Shown piece after piece: positions 1-6,668 of a stretch of 6,925 bases of DNA. Origin of the DNA: Tidjanibacter sp. (GTDB lineage: Bacteria; Bacteroidota; Bacteroidia; Bacteroidales; Rikenellaceae); contig JAFNVE010000078.1 in assembly GCA_017379955.1 (NCBI GenBank), forward strand, positions 1 to 6,925, read 5' to 3'. A program made the translations under genes and the position numbers. The notes under the pieces were generated by a model. That model saw only the letters and a list, made by a program, of their open reading frames with translations. It had not been told where the DNA came from and did no database searches. The stretch's first letter is position 1. Each line of letters begins with the position of its first letter.

Positions 1-827
1 GGCAGATGGATGGCGCGGCATATGTTGGCGTTGGCGGCCATCACCTCCAGGAGCTTGTCGCTCAGGTCCTTGGGGTGCGATGTCGAGAATCGTACGCGCA
101 GGGCGGGCGATATGTGAGCCACCATCTCCATCAGCGCGGGGAAGTCTACCTGCTCACCCTCGGGGGTGCTGTAGCGATAGGAGTTCACGTTCTGGCCGAG
201 GAGTGTCACCTCGCGATAGCCTGCCTCGAAGAGCTCCTGTGCCTCGCGCAGGATTGTGCGATAGTCGCGACTGCGCTCCACGCCACGGGTGTAGGGCACT
301 ACGCAGTAGGAACACATGTTGTTGCAACCGCGCATGATAGATATGAAGGCACTCACGCCACTCTTGTCTATGCGTACGGGGCGCAGGTCGCCGTATGTCT
401 CCTCGCGTGAGAGCTGTACGTTTACACTCTTCTCGCCCTCCTCGGCTGCCGCCACGAGTGCAGGCATTGTGCGGTAGGCGTCGGGGCCTGCTACGAGGTT
501 TACGATGTCGTCACCTTCGAGGAGCTCCTCTTTGAGTCGCTCGGCCATGCAGCCCACTACACCCACGATGAGCGAGGGCTTCTGACGCTTGAAACGACGG
601 AACTCGCGGAGTCGTCCCCAGATGCGCTGCTCAGCATTGTCGCGCACGGAGCAGGTGTTGACGAGTATTACATCTGCCTCCTCTATGCGCTCGGTGTAGC
701 CGTAGCCTGCGGCATTCATCACCGCGATTATGATCTCGCTGTCGCCCACGTTCATCTGACAGCCGTAGGTCTCCACATATAACTTCTTCGCCCCAACAGT
801 CAGCGGGCGCAAATCCTTCAACTCCAT
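1..827 (-). CDS. miaB: MiaB, tRNA-2-methylthio-N6-dimethylallyladenosine synthase (partial, C-terminus off the left edge)
   Basis: Radical-SAM methylthiotransferase that adds a methylthio group to C2 of N6-isopentenyladenosine at tRNA position 37. Reverse translation from the ATG at 827 gives 275 codons with no stop before the edge. The N-terminal MTTase domain shows ETYGCQMN (Cys23), NTCSVR (Cys59) and VGCMAERLK (Cys93), the three ligands of the auxiliary [4Fe-4S] cluster. The radical-SAM domain has [18 protein letters not shown], with the CxxxCxxC cysteines at 168, 172 and 175, followed by [19 protein letters not shown] and GQNVNSY fit MiaB better than its relatives RimO and MtaB. The sequence stops just after AIHL, where the family's HLPxQSGS motif would begin, so the rest of the radical-SAM domain and the C-terminal TRAM domain lie outside. 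No Shine-Dalgarno precedes the start. A promoter box 22 bases upstream and a terminator beyond it indicate its own transcription unit. Confidence 0.96.
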   Translation of the reverse strand, partial: MELKDLRPLTVGAKKLYVETYGCQMNVGDSEIIIAVMNAAGYGYTERIEEADVILVNTCSVRDNAEQRIWGRLREFRRFKRQKPSLIVGVVGCMAERLKEELLEGDDIVNLVAGPDAYRTMPALVAAAEEGEKSVNVQLSREETYGDLRPVRIDKSGVSAFISIMRGCNNMCSYCVVPYTRGVERSRDYRTILREAQELFEAGYREVTLLGQNVNSYRYSTPEGEQVDFPALMEMVAHISPALRVRFSTSHPKDLSDKLLEVMAANANICRAIHL

Positions 828-848
828 AGTTTTGTTATTATTTGTGGG

Positions 849-856
849 CAAAGATA
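849..856 (-). promoter_or_regulatory. Probable -7 promoter box of miaB
   Basis: Read on the minus strand this is TATCTTTG, a perfect match to the Bacteroidota -7 consensus TAnnTTTG. It lies 22 bases before the miaB ATG, implying a leader of roughly 15 bases. No clear TTTG-type -33 element is visible. The position where one is expected falls in the T-rich trailer of the upstream gene's terminator. Confidence 0.6.
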
Positions 857-870
857 AGGTTTTTTGATAA

Positions 871-908
871 AAAAAGAGTGCCGAGTCAGTTGGCTCGACA
901 CTCTTTTT
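871..908 (-). terminator. Intrinsic terminator of the oxoamine synthase gene
   Basis: The two arms, AAAAAGAGTGCCGAGTC and GGCTCGACACTCTTTTT, pair over 17 positions with one mismatch (881/898), one G-T wobble (886/893) and a four-base loop at 888-891. On the minus strand the hairpin ends in a run of seven T, the layout of a rho-independent terminator. It starts 17 bases after the stop codon at 926 and isolates that gene from miaB. The A/T arms are symmetric, so it could also act on plus-strand transcripts. Confidence 0.9.
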
Positions 909-925
909 GTTCTGTTATGCTTTGG

Positions 926-2206
926 TTACTCCATATCCTGATAGTACTTCACCCACTCGGGGTCGGCTACGCTGGGCATCTCTTTCTGGTAGTCGCCGGC
1001 AGCGAGTTTGTCGCGGCAAGCCTCGAAGCAGTCCAGAGTGTACTTAACATCCTCCAGGGTGTGGGCTGCGGTGGGGATGATGCGCAGGATAATCTCGCCC
1101 TTGGGGATAACGGGATATACTACCACCGAGCAGAAGAGGTTGAATCTCTCGCGCAGGTCGTATACGAGGTTAGTTGCCTCATTTACACCGCCCTTCATAT
1201 ATACGGGAGTTACAGGTGAGAGAGTGCCGCCGATGTCGAAGCCTCTGTCCTTGAAGCCCTGCTGCAAGGCACGAGTAATCTCCCACAGTTTCTCGCGATA
1301 CTCTGGTTTGCTCTCCACCAGGTCGAGGCGTTTGAGTGCGCCGATAACCATAGGCATAGGCAGACTCTTTGCGTAGAGCTGCGAACGCATATTATAACGG
1401 AAGTAGTCAATCAGATACTTCTCGCCCGAGACAAATGCGCCAATACCTGCCATAGTCTTGGCGAAGGTGTTGAAGAGCACATCAATCTTATCCATACAGC
1501 CGAAGTGCTCGCCGGTACCGCGACCGTTGGGGCCCATAGTACCGAAGCCGTGAGCGTCGTCAACCAGCAGGCAGAAGTTGAAGTCCTCCTTCATAGCGGT
1601 AATCTCGTCGAGTTTGCCGAGGTCGCCCTTCATGCCGAACACACCCTCGGTGATGACCAGGATACCACCCTTGGTCTCAGCAGTCAGTGCGGTGGCTCTC
1701 TCGAGCTGCTTGCGCAGATTTGCCATATCGTTGTGGGGGAATACGAAGCGTTTGCCGGTGTGCATACGCATTCCGTCAATGATACAAGCGTGAGCCTCGG
1801 AGTCATATACGATAACATCGTGGCGGGATACAAGACAGTCGATGATAGAGGTCATACCCTGATAACCAAAGTTGAGCAGGAATGCATCCTCCTTGCCTAC
1901 AAAAGCAGCCAGACGGCGCTCCAACTCCTCGTGCCACTTGGTCTGACCACTCATCATACGAGCACCCATAGGTGCAGCCATACCAAATCGCTCAGCTCCC
2001 TCTGCATCGGCCTTGCGCACCTCGGGGTCGTTAGCCAGACCCAGATAGTTGTTCAGCGACCAATTGAGTACCTCTCTGCCGCGGAAATTCATACGCGGAC
2101 CAATATCACCCTCCAACTTAGGGAAGGCAAAATAACCATGCGCATAGCGCATATACTGCCCCAGAGGACCACCAGAGTGATTTTTAATTCTCTCTAAAAT
2201 TTCCAT
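926..2206 (-). CDS. PLP-dependent alpha-oxoamine synthase (KBL/SPT/cysteate acyltransferase family)
   Basis: Cytoplasmic fold-type I PLP enzyme of the alpha-oxoamine synthase family, which condenses an amino acid with an acyl thioester and releases CO2. From the chosen start it has 426 residues. Visible landmarks are the glycine-rich GARMMSG (81-87), His139 in DSEAHA (ring-stacking His), VDDAHGFG with Asp216 (pyridine nitrogen) and His219, the Schiff-base Lys250 in NTFAKTMAGIGAF, and the C-terminal LRIIPTAAHT (374-383). The last ~25 residues extend past the core. The ATG at 2206 is preferred because AGAAAGAAA precedes it and MEILERIK is where homology to such enzymes should begin. The in-frame ATG at 2257 would add 17 basic residues and has no ribosome site. 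Substrates cannot be read from sequence: 2-amino-3-ketobutyrate CoA ligase, serine palmitoyltransferase and the sulfonolipid enzyme cysteate acyl-ACP transferase are all candidates. It is monocistronic, with its own promoter and terminator. Confidence 0.9.
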   Translation of the reverse strand: MEILERIKNHSGGPLGQYMRYAHGYFAFPKLEGDIGPRMNFRGREVLNWSLNNYLGLANDPEVRKADAEGAERFGMAAPMGARMMSGQTKWHEELERRLAAFVGKEDAFLLNFGYQGMTSIIDCLVSRHDVIVYDSEAHACIIDGMRMHTGKRFVFPHNDMANLRKQLERATALTAETKGGILVITEGVFGMKGDLGKLDEITAMKEDFNFCLLVDDAHGFGTMGPNGRGTGEHFGCMDKIDVLFNTFAKTMAGIGAFVSGEKYLIDYFRYNMRSQLYAKSLPMPMVIGALKRLDLVESKPEYREKLWEITRALQQGFKDRGFDIGGTLSPVTPVYMKGGVNEATNLVYDLRERFNLFCSVVVYPVIPKGEIILRIIPTAAHTLEDVKYTLDCFEACRDKLAAGDYQKEMPSVADPEWVKYYQDME

Positions 2207-2263
2207 TTTCTTTCTACTTTTTCGTGTAACAATATGCCCCAAATTGAGGTGGGACATTGCGGA

Positions 2264-2284
2264 TAGCCTATTGGCATTAGGCTA
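2264..2284 (-). promoter_or_regulatory. Perfect 7-bp hairpin in the oxoamine synthase leader
   Basis: TAGCCTA and TAGGCTA are perfect complements around a seven-base loop. With transcription expected to begin near 2290, the hairpin would sit within the first ~30 bases of the mRNA and well ahead of the preferred ATG at 2206. It may stabilise the 5' end, or it may be an operator palindrome in the DNA. The symmetry is seen directly; its role is inference. Confidence 0.45.
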
Positions 2285-2296
2285 CTCTCGCTAAGG

Positions 2297-2304
2297 CAAA
2301 TATA
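2297..2304 (-). promoter_or_regulatory. Probable -7 promoter box of the oxoamine synthase gene
   Basis: Minus-strand TATATTTG matches the Bacteroidota -7 consensus TAnnTTTG exactly. Upstream is T-rich, but there is no clear TTTG -33 box at the usual distance. The predicted transcript begins near 2290, giving a leader of about 85 bases to the ATG at 2206. It is back-to-back with the bamD promoter about 60 bases away. Confidence 0.65.
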
Positions 2305-2365
2305 GATATTTTCCCCGAAAATCTAAAAAATGCAATATATTTTTTTCCTAATCGTTAAAAATGTA

Positions 2366-2373
2366 TAACTTTG
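2366..2373 (+). promoter_or_regulatory. Probable -7 promoter box of the bamD transcription unit
   Basis: TAACTTTG is an exact match to TAnnTTTG, preceded by a T-rich stretch (2340-2347) about where the -33 element should lie. Transcription would begin near 2379. That rules out the in-frame TTG at 2371, which lies inside the box, as the bamD start and leaves a leader of roughly 30 bases. Confidence 0.65.
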
Positions 2374-2412
2374 CACGTTGGTTGCAAAATGTGCGACAAA
2401 CTGAAAATGAGT

Positions 2413-3252
2413 ATGAAGAAGAATTTATCGAGAATATTTTTAATCGTAGTGTGTGGCCTGATGGCTGTGGGTTGTAGCGAGTATAGCAAGTTGTTGAAAA
2501 GCAACAACTTCGATGCTATGTATGATATGGCTGTTGAGTACTACGATGCTGAGAGATATACCCGCGCTGCTGACATATTTGAGGTGATTTCGCCCTATTA
2601 CAGCGGCTCGCTCAAAGAGGATACCGTAACTTACTACAAGGGTGCGGCTTACTACAAGATGGGCGATTTTATCAATAGTGAGACCATTTTTGATAACTTC
2701 CGTCGCCAATTTGGTCGCAGTGTCTACTTGGAGGATGCCGAGTATATGTACGCTATGGGTTTCTATTTCTCCTCGCCTGAGCCTGAGCGCGACCAGACAG
2801 CTACGCTCCGCGCAATCACTGCGATTAACGAGTATATGGGTCGTTATCCCGAGTCTTCGAAGAAGGAGGTGTGTGAGGAGCGCATTGCAGAGTTGCAGCA
2901 GAAGCTCCACGACCAGGCATATCTCAATGCGATGACCTATCTCAAAATCGGCTATCACCAGTCGGCAGTTATCGCCTTGCAGAACGCACTCGACAAATAT
3001 CCTCGTTCCACACATCGTGAGGAGTTGCTCTTCCGCATTGTGGAGGCGAACTATGAGTATGCAAGTAACTCGCACGCTTCGCGTCAGGTGGACCGCTATC
3101 TTAACACCCTCGATGCATACTACAACCTCATTGCCGAGTATCCCGAGTCGGAGTTCCGTAACGAGGCAGACCGTATGTACCGAGCAGCAAAGCGATTCCT
3201 TGACCGTCGTGGTGTAGATACCGAGGAGCCAATAGAGGAGGAAGTGGAGTAA
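2413..3252 (+). CDS. bamD: BamD, outer-membrane protein assembly lipoprotein
   Basis: Essential lipoprotein of the BAM complex, which folds beta-barrel proteins into the outer membrane; BamD is anchored on the periplasmic face and contacts BamA. The 279-residue product has a lipoprotein signal: basic MKKNLSR, hydrophobic IFLIVVCGLM, then lipobox AVGC with the lipidated Cys21. Residues after the Cys (SEYSKLL) lack the K-D/E or Q-A-D/E type surface-export signal, which suits a periplasm-facing protein. The rest is TPR-like helical pairs (e.g. YDMAVEYYDAERYTRAADIF, AYYKMGDFINSETIF, TYLKIGYHQSAVIALQNALD), typical of BamD. It ends in an acidic tail (EEPIEEEVE). The ATG at 2413 places the KK pair at the N-terminus; the ATG at 2407 (MSMKK) is equally possible, and one at 2389 is less likely. 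No Shine-Dalgarno is present. First gene of the rightward set. Confidence 0.92.
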   Translation: MKKNLSRIFLIVVCGLMAVGCSEYSKLLKSNNFDAMYDMAVEYYDAERYTRAADIFEVISPYYSGSLKEDTVTYYKGAAYYKMGDFINSETIFDNFRRQFGRSVYLEDAEYMYAMGFYFSSPEPERDQTATLRAITAINEYMGRYPESSKKEVCEERIAELQQKLHDQAYLNAMTYLKIGYHQSAVIALQNALDKYPRSTHREELLFRIVEANYEYASNSHASRQVDRYLNTLDAYYNLIAEYPESEFRNEADRMYRAAKRFLDRRGVDTEEPIEEEVE

Positions 3253-3260
3253 AACTGCTG

Positions 3261-3286
3261 ACCTCCCAGCATTAAAGATTGCAAAA
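3261..3286. repeat. Imperfect direct repeat, copy 1, between bamD and rpoZ
   Basis: This copy runs from ACCTCCCAGC to AAAGATTGCAAAA. It aligns with 3335-3361 with about four differences and one single-base gap over 26 positions. The shared core is AGATTGCAAAA. Copy starts are 74 bases apart. It lies in the rpoZ leader or in the bamD 3' flank. Confidence 0.6.
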
Positions 3287-3334
3287 CAGAAAATTTTTAC
3301 CCATTGGGTAGGTTGGTATAAACAGTAACCTTTT

Positions 3335-3361
3335 ACCTTCCCAACCTTAGAGATTGCAAAA
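3335..3361. repeat. Imperfect direct repeat, copy 2, just before rpoZ
   Basis: Second copy, from ACCTTCCCAACC to AGAGATTGCAAAA, ending about 20 bases before the rpoZ ATG. Its CCAACCT (3341-3347) can also pair with AGGTTGG at 3310-3316. The bamD-rpoZ gap (3253-3380) has no recognisable TAnnTTTG box or terminator, so readthrough from bamD is the simplest source of rpoZ mRNA. Confidence 0.6.
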
Positions 3362-3380
3362 ACGTAAAATGTTAAAAAAT

Positions 3381-3695
3381 ATGGAGATTAAGAAGAACGT
3401 TCCTACGAACACTATTACCCGCAAACTTTCCGACATTGAGGAGCCCACAGGCAACGTATATGAGTCGGTAGTTGCTATTGCTAAGCGTGCAAATCAGATT
3501 TCGACCTCGTTGAAGCAGGAGCTCAACCGCAAGCTCGCTGACTTCTCGAGCACCACTGACTCGTTGGAGGAGACCTTCGAGAACCGTGAGCAGATTGAGA
3601 TTTCGCGTCACTACGAGCGTATGCCCAAGCCTACGCTGATTGCTACCGAGGAGTTCCTCGATGGCGAGCTCTATATCCGCAAGCCCGAGAAGTAG
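3381..3695 (+). CDS. rpoZ: RpoZ, DNA-directed RNA polymerase omega subunit (Rpb6-like, Bacteroidota type)
   Basis: Small RNA polymerase subunit that supports beta' folding and assembly of the enzyme. The 104-residue product begins MEIKKNVPTNTITRKL and carries the omega/Rpb6 signature NVYESVVAIAKRANQIS (residues 26-42). A helical, charged segment follows (LKQELNRKL, SLEETFENREQIEIS), then MPKPTLIATEEFLDGELY near the end. The IAKRA(N/R)QI core is the most conserved part of omega, and the long C-terminal half is characteristic of the Bacteroidota form. The ATG at 3381 is preferred on family length; the in-frame ATG at 3369 would add MLKN. The start is preceded by an A-rich tract, not a Shine-Dalgarno. 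It sits 128 bases after bamD and 38 before coaBC, probably in the same transcript. Confidence 0.93.
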   Translation: MEIKKNVPTNTITRKLSDIEEPTGNVYESVVAIAKRANQISTSLKQELNRKLADFSSTTDSLEETFENREQIEISRHYERMPKPTLIATEEFLDGELYIRKPEK

Positions 3696-3722
3696 TCGAG
3701 AGGCATACTCTTTACAGAGCAA

Positions 3723-3728
3723 AAGGAG
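3723..3728 (+). promoter_or_regulatory. Shine-Dalgarno site of coaBC
   Basis: AAGGAG five bases ahead of the coaBC ATG is a near-canonical ribosome binding site. It stands out here because none of the other starts in the window has one, and genes of this phylum usually lack it. It fixes the coaBC start at 3734. Confidence 0.75.
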
Positions 3729-3733
3729 AAGGT

Positions 3734-4936
3734 ATGGCGCTGAAAGGGAAGAATATTTTAGTCGGTGTAACCGGCAGTATAGCAGCATACAAGGCTGCTA
3801 TACTTGTCAGGTGCCTTGTGAAGGAGGGTGCTTCGGTGCGTGTGGTGATGACTGCCGCTGCTAAGGAGTTCATCACCCCTCTCACTATGGCTACCCTGGC
3901 GAAGAATCCTATCTATGTGGAGTTCTTCAACCCTGAAAATGGTGATTGGCACAGCCACGTCAGCCTTGGCGAGTGGGCAGACTGTTTCGTCATAGCCCCC
4001 GCCACCGCCAATACCCTTGCCAAGATGGCCTACGGCATTGCCGACAACCTGCTGCTGACAACCTATCTCTCGGCACGATGCCCCGTGATGGTTGCCCCCG
4101 CAATGGATCTCGATATGTACTCGCACCCCACAACAGGTGAGAACCTGGCCAAGTTGGCGAGTGTGGGTGTTGCTATTGTCGAGCCTGAGGAGGGTGAGTT
4201 GGCGAGCGGTCTGTCGGGTAAGGGTCGTATGGCAGAGCCCGAGTTTATCGCCGAGCAGATATCTAAGTTGCTCGACGGGGCTGAAAAAAAAACTTTAAAC
4301 GGTAGGCGTTTTATTGTCACCGCTGGTGCAACCATCGAGCCTATCGATCCCGTAAGATATATTACCAACCACTCCACCGGCAAGATGGGTTATGCCATTG
4401 CCGAGGAGCTGGCAGCGCTCGGGGCAGAGGTGACACTCATCTCAGGTCGCACCGCTCTGCCCACACCCAAAGGTGTGGAGAGGGTCGATGTGCTCTCGGC
4501 AGAGGAGATGTACGAGGCGGCGAAGGCGCGCTGGGAGGGGTGTGACGGTGGTGTGATGTGTGCCGCCGTGGCCGACTACACACCCGCCGAGGTGAGCCCC
4601 GTAAAGGTAAAGAAGGGTGAAGGCGATATGGCTATCCGTCTGCGTCGCACACCCGACATTGCCGCATCGCTCGGTGCGGTGAAGGGCGAGAGGCTACTCA
4701 TAGGCTTCGCCCTCGAAACAGACCACGAGGAGGAGAATGCGCAAGGCAAGCTGGTGCGCAAGAACTTCGACCTGGTGGTGCTCAACTCCCTGCGTGACAA
4801 GGGTGCCGGATTTGGTGGCGACACCAACAAGGTGACCTTCGTAACGCGCGATGGCTCACAGAGTTTCCCCCTGGAGCAGAAGAGCGATGTCGCTCGTCGT
4901 ATTGCTGAATTTGCAGAATCCTTTTTTGAAAAATAA
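3734..4936 (+). CDS. coaBC: CoaBC, bifunctional phosphopantothenoylcysteine decarboxylase / phosphopantothenate-cysteine ligase
   Basis: Two consecutive steps of coenzyme A synthesis: CoaB joins 4'-phosphopantothenate to cysteine using CTP, and FMN-dependent CoaC decarboxylates the product to 4'-phosphopantetheine. The 400 residues match the usual fused length. CoaC (about 1-185) starts with the flavoprotein motif GVTGSIAAYKA and has His75 in SHVSLGEWAD, IAPATANT, APAMDLDMY (121-129) and ELASGLSGKGRMAEP (155-169). CoaB (about 188-400) shows VTAGATIEPIDPVRYITNHS with Asn212, AAVADYTP (277-284), KVKK (291-294) and LIGFALET. At the positions of the E. coli CoaC active-site residues Asn125 and Cys158 this protein has Asp125 and Ser158, while His75 is kept. 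Everything else looks intact and the reading frame is unbroken. It is preceded by a clear Shine-Dalgarno and followed 15 bases later by recN. Confidence 0.97.
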   Translation: MALKGKNILVGVTGSIAAYKAAILVRCLVKEGASVRVVMTAAAKEFITPLTMATLAKNPIYVEFFNPENGDWHSHVSLGEWADCFVIAPATANTLAKMAYGIADNLLLTTYLSARCPVMVAPAMDLDMYSHPTTGENLAKLASVGVAIVEPEEGELASGLSGKGRMAEPEFIAEQISKLLDGAEKKTLNGRRFIVTAGATIEPIDPVRYITNHSTGKMGYAIAEELAALGAEVTLISGRTALPTPKGVERVDVLSAEEMYEAAKARWEGCDGGVMCAAVADYTPAEVSPVKVKKGEGDMAIRLRRTPDIAASLGAVKGERLLIGFALETDHEEENAQGKLVRKNFDLVVLNSLRDKGAGFGGDTNKVTFVTRDGSQSFPLEQKSDVARRIAEFAESFFEK

Positions 4937-4951
4937 CACCAGACCGCACCG

Positions 4952-6601
4952 ATGATTCAGAGAGTAACGGTTGAGAACTATGCGTTGATTCGCCATCTGG
5001 ATATCACGCTCGGCTCGGGATTGAACATAATCACGGGCGAGACGGGTGCGGGTAAGTCTATCCTGCTCGGCGCACTCGGGCTGATACTCGGCAACCGTGC
5101 CGACAGTGCCGCGCTGGCCGACAATGTGAGCAACTGCGTAGTAGAGGCGGAGTTCGACCTCTCGGGCTACGGCTTGGAGGCCTTCTTCGAGGAGCAGGAG
5201 TTGGAGTACGACACCCCATGCATCGTGCGCCGCGTAATCACCCCCGCGGGCAAGAGTCGTGCATACGTCAACGACCTTCCCGTGCAACTCACCACTCTCA
5301 AAGAGTTGGGACTTAGGTTGGTAGACATCCACTCGCAGCATCGCAGTCTGCTCGTGGCATCCGAGGATTTCCGACGCGAGGTGGTGGACAACTTCTCCGC
5401 ATCGCACGCCCTCCTATCTCGTTACGCTGAGGCATACTCGGCCCTGCAAAGTGCTGAGCGTGAGCTTGCCAAGACTCGTGCCGAGGCTGAGCGCAATAGT
5501 GCCGACGAGGAGTGGGTGCGCTATCAGTGGGAGCAATTATCATCCGCCGCACTGCGAGAGGGTGAACTTGCCGAACTTGAACAGCGACAGAGCGAACTTG
5601 CCAACAGCGAGGAGATAGGTGAGCGCATAGGCGGCACGGTAGAGGCCCTCGGAGCCGAGGAGCGCGGAGTGCTCGCCATGCTCAAAGCATCCGAGCAGTC
5701 GATGCGACACCTTGCCCGCGTGTGGAGCGGAGGCGACGAGGTGGCAGAGCGACTGCGCAGCGTACAGGTAGAACTCAAAGACATAGAGGCGACACTCAGC
5801 GATGCGCTCGACAGAGTAGATGCCGACCCCAACGCCCTCGCAGCAGTCGAGGAGCGTCTGGCGACAATATATGCCCTCCTGCGCAAGCACAAGGTGGAGA
5901 GTGTGGAGGAGCTTCTCTCCATACAAGCCGAGTTTGGTCGTCGCATGGAGCTGATAACTGACCTCGACGGTGTGATAGCACGACTTGAAGCTGAGGTAGC
6001 CGCAGCGCGTAAGGTGGCGCAGAGTGTGGCAGACGAGCTGACAGCCCTGCGACAGAGAGGAGCGGAGGCCCTGAGCAGTGGCGTGACAGAGATGCTCGGT
6101 CGACTTGGCATGAGCGGTGCCCGATTCCTATGTCGTGTGACACCCGACGTCCTGCGCGAGAGTGGCGCTGACATAATAGAATTCGTATTCAGCAGTTCCC
6201 CCGCAGGTAGTCTCCTGCCCATAGAAAAGATAGCCTCCGGAGGTGAGATATCACGCGTGATGCTCTGTCTGAAAGCCATAGCAGCGCGTTGCGCAAAGCT
6301 GCCCACAATAATATTCGACGAGATAGACACCGGAGTATCAGGACGCGTGGCAGACGAGATGGGCGAGGTGATAACCGAACTGTCAGCCTCAATGCAGGTG
6401 CTTAACATAACGCACCTGCCACAGGTGGCATCCAAAGGTGACGACCACTTCGTGGTATACAAAGAGGTGACAAACGATGGCGCAGAAAGCCGCATACGAC
6501 GACTGACAACAGACGAACGAGTGGAAGAGATAGCCAAAATGCTCAGCGGCTCAGTAGTCACCGACGCCGCCCGCGAACAAGCAAGACAACTGTTAGGCTA
6601 A
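4952..6601 (+). CDS. recN: RecN, DNA double-strand break repair ATPase (SMC-like)
   Basis: Cytosolic SMC-related ATPase that acts early in recombinational repair of double-strand breaks, helping to hold and align DNA for RecA-dependent repair. The 549 residues are normal for RecN. The head begins with VENYALIRHLDITLGSGLNI and Walker A GETGAGKS (29-36), followed by DIHSQHRSLL (125-134). Two alpha-helical coiled-coil arms (about 155-225 and 265-372, rich in E, A, R and L) flank a short tip. The C-terminal head has the ABC signature SGGEISRVML (429-438), Walker B IIFDEIDTGVSG (453-464, catalytic Glu457) and ITHLPQVAS with the switch His488. The ATG at 4952 gives the expected N-terminus and has no Shine-Dalgarno. 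The 15-base gap to coaBC suggests cotranscription. No SOS box was recognised, and none would be expected inside a housekeeping operon. Confidence 0.97.
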   Translation: MIQRVTVENYALIRHLDITLGSGLNIITGETGAGKSILLGALGLILGNRADSAALADNVSNCVVEAEFDLSGYGLEAFFEEQELEYDTPCIVRRVITPAGKSRAYVNDLPVQLTTLKELGLRLVDIHSQHRSLLVASEDFRREVVDNFSASHALLSRYAEAYSALQSAERELAKTRAEAERNSADEEWVRYQWEQLSSAALREGELAELEQRQSELANSEEIGERIGGTVEALGAEERGVLAMLKASEQSMRHLARVWSGGDEVAERLRSVQVELKDIEATLSDALDRVDADPNALAAVEERLATIYALLRKHKVESVEELLSIQAEFGRRMELITDLDGVIARLEAEVAAARKVAQSVADELTALRQRGAEALSSGVTEMLGRLGMSGARFLCRVTPDVLRESGADIIEFVFSSSPAGSLLPIEKIASGGEISRVMLCLKAIAARCAKLPTIIFDEIDTGVSGRVADEMGEVITELSASMQVLNITHLPQVASKGDDHFVVYKEVTNDGAESRIRRLTTDERVEEIAKMLSGSVVTDAAREQARQLLG

Positions 6602-6615
6602 CAAAAAGCCTTTTT

Positions 6616-6639
6616 GCCCCTTTTTTGTAAAAAAGCGGC
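6616..6639 (+). other. Hairpin just downstream of recN
   Basis: GCC-C-CTTTTTT faces AAAAAAG-C-GGC: three G/C pairs, one C-C mismatch, then C-G and A/T pairs, closing on a loop around TGTA. It starts 15 bases after the recN stop. No T-run follows it, so it is a poor intrinsic terminator. It may instead protect the 3' end of the recN message. A second small inverted repeat, CAAAAA/TTTTTG, lies at 6602-6616. Confidence 0.35.
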
Positions 6640-6668
6640 ACCAAAAAACTTTTGTACTATTTAGTTTG

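Noticed and set aside
6..410. 134-codon plus-strand open frame at the left edge
   Set aside because: Antisense to the iron-sulfur and radical-SAM cysteine motifs of miaB; a shadow.
1505..2197. 230-codon plus-strand open frame opposite the oxoamine synthase
   Set aside because: It lies wholly antisense to a gene with clear catalytic motifs and shows no recognisable domain; a frame shadow.
2207..2257. 17-residue N-terminal extension of the oxoamine synthase from the ATG at 2257
   Set aside because: No ribosome site precedes it, the extension is basic and low in complexity, and a purine-rich tract marks the ATG at 2206. Not excluded if the leader is translated.
2371..2412. TTG-initiated extension of bamD starting MHVGCKMC
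   Set aside because: The TTG lies inside the -7 promoter box and would precede the transcript start. Starting at 2407 or 2413 gives a clean lipoprotein signal peptide.
3354..3380. TTG-initiated extension of rpoZ
   Set aside because: It falls in the A-rich leader and the second direct-repeat copy. The ATG at 3381 gives the family's normal N-terminus.
5524..6561. 345-codon minus-strand open frame opposite recN
   Set aside because: Ser/Arg-rich composition typical of an antisense shadow of a Glu/Ala-rich coiled coil; RecN motifs on the other strand are complete.
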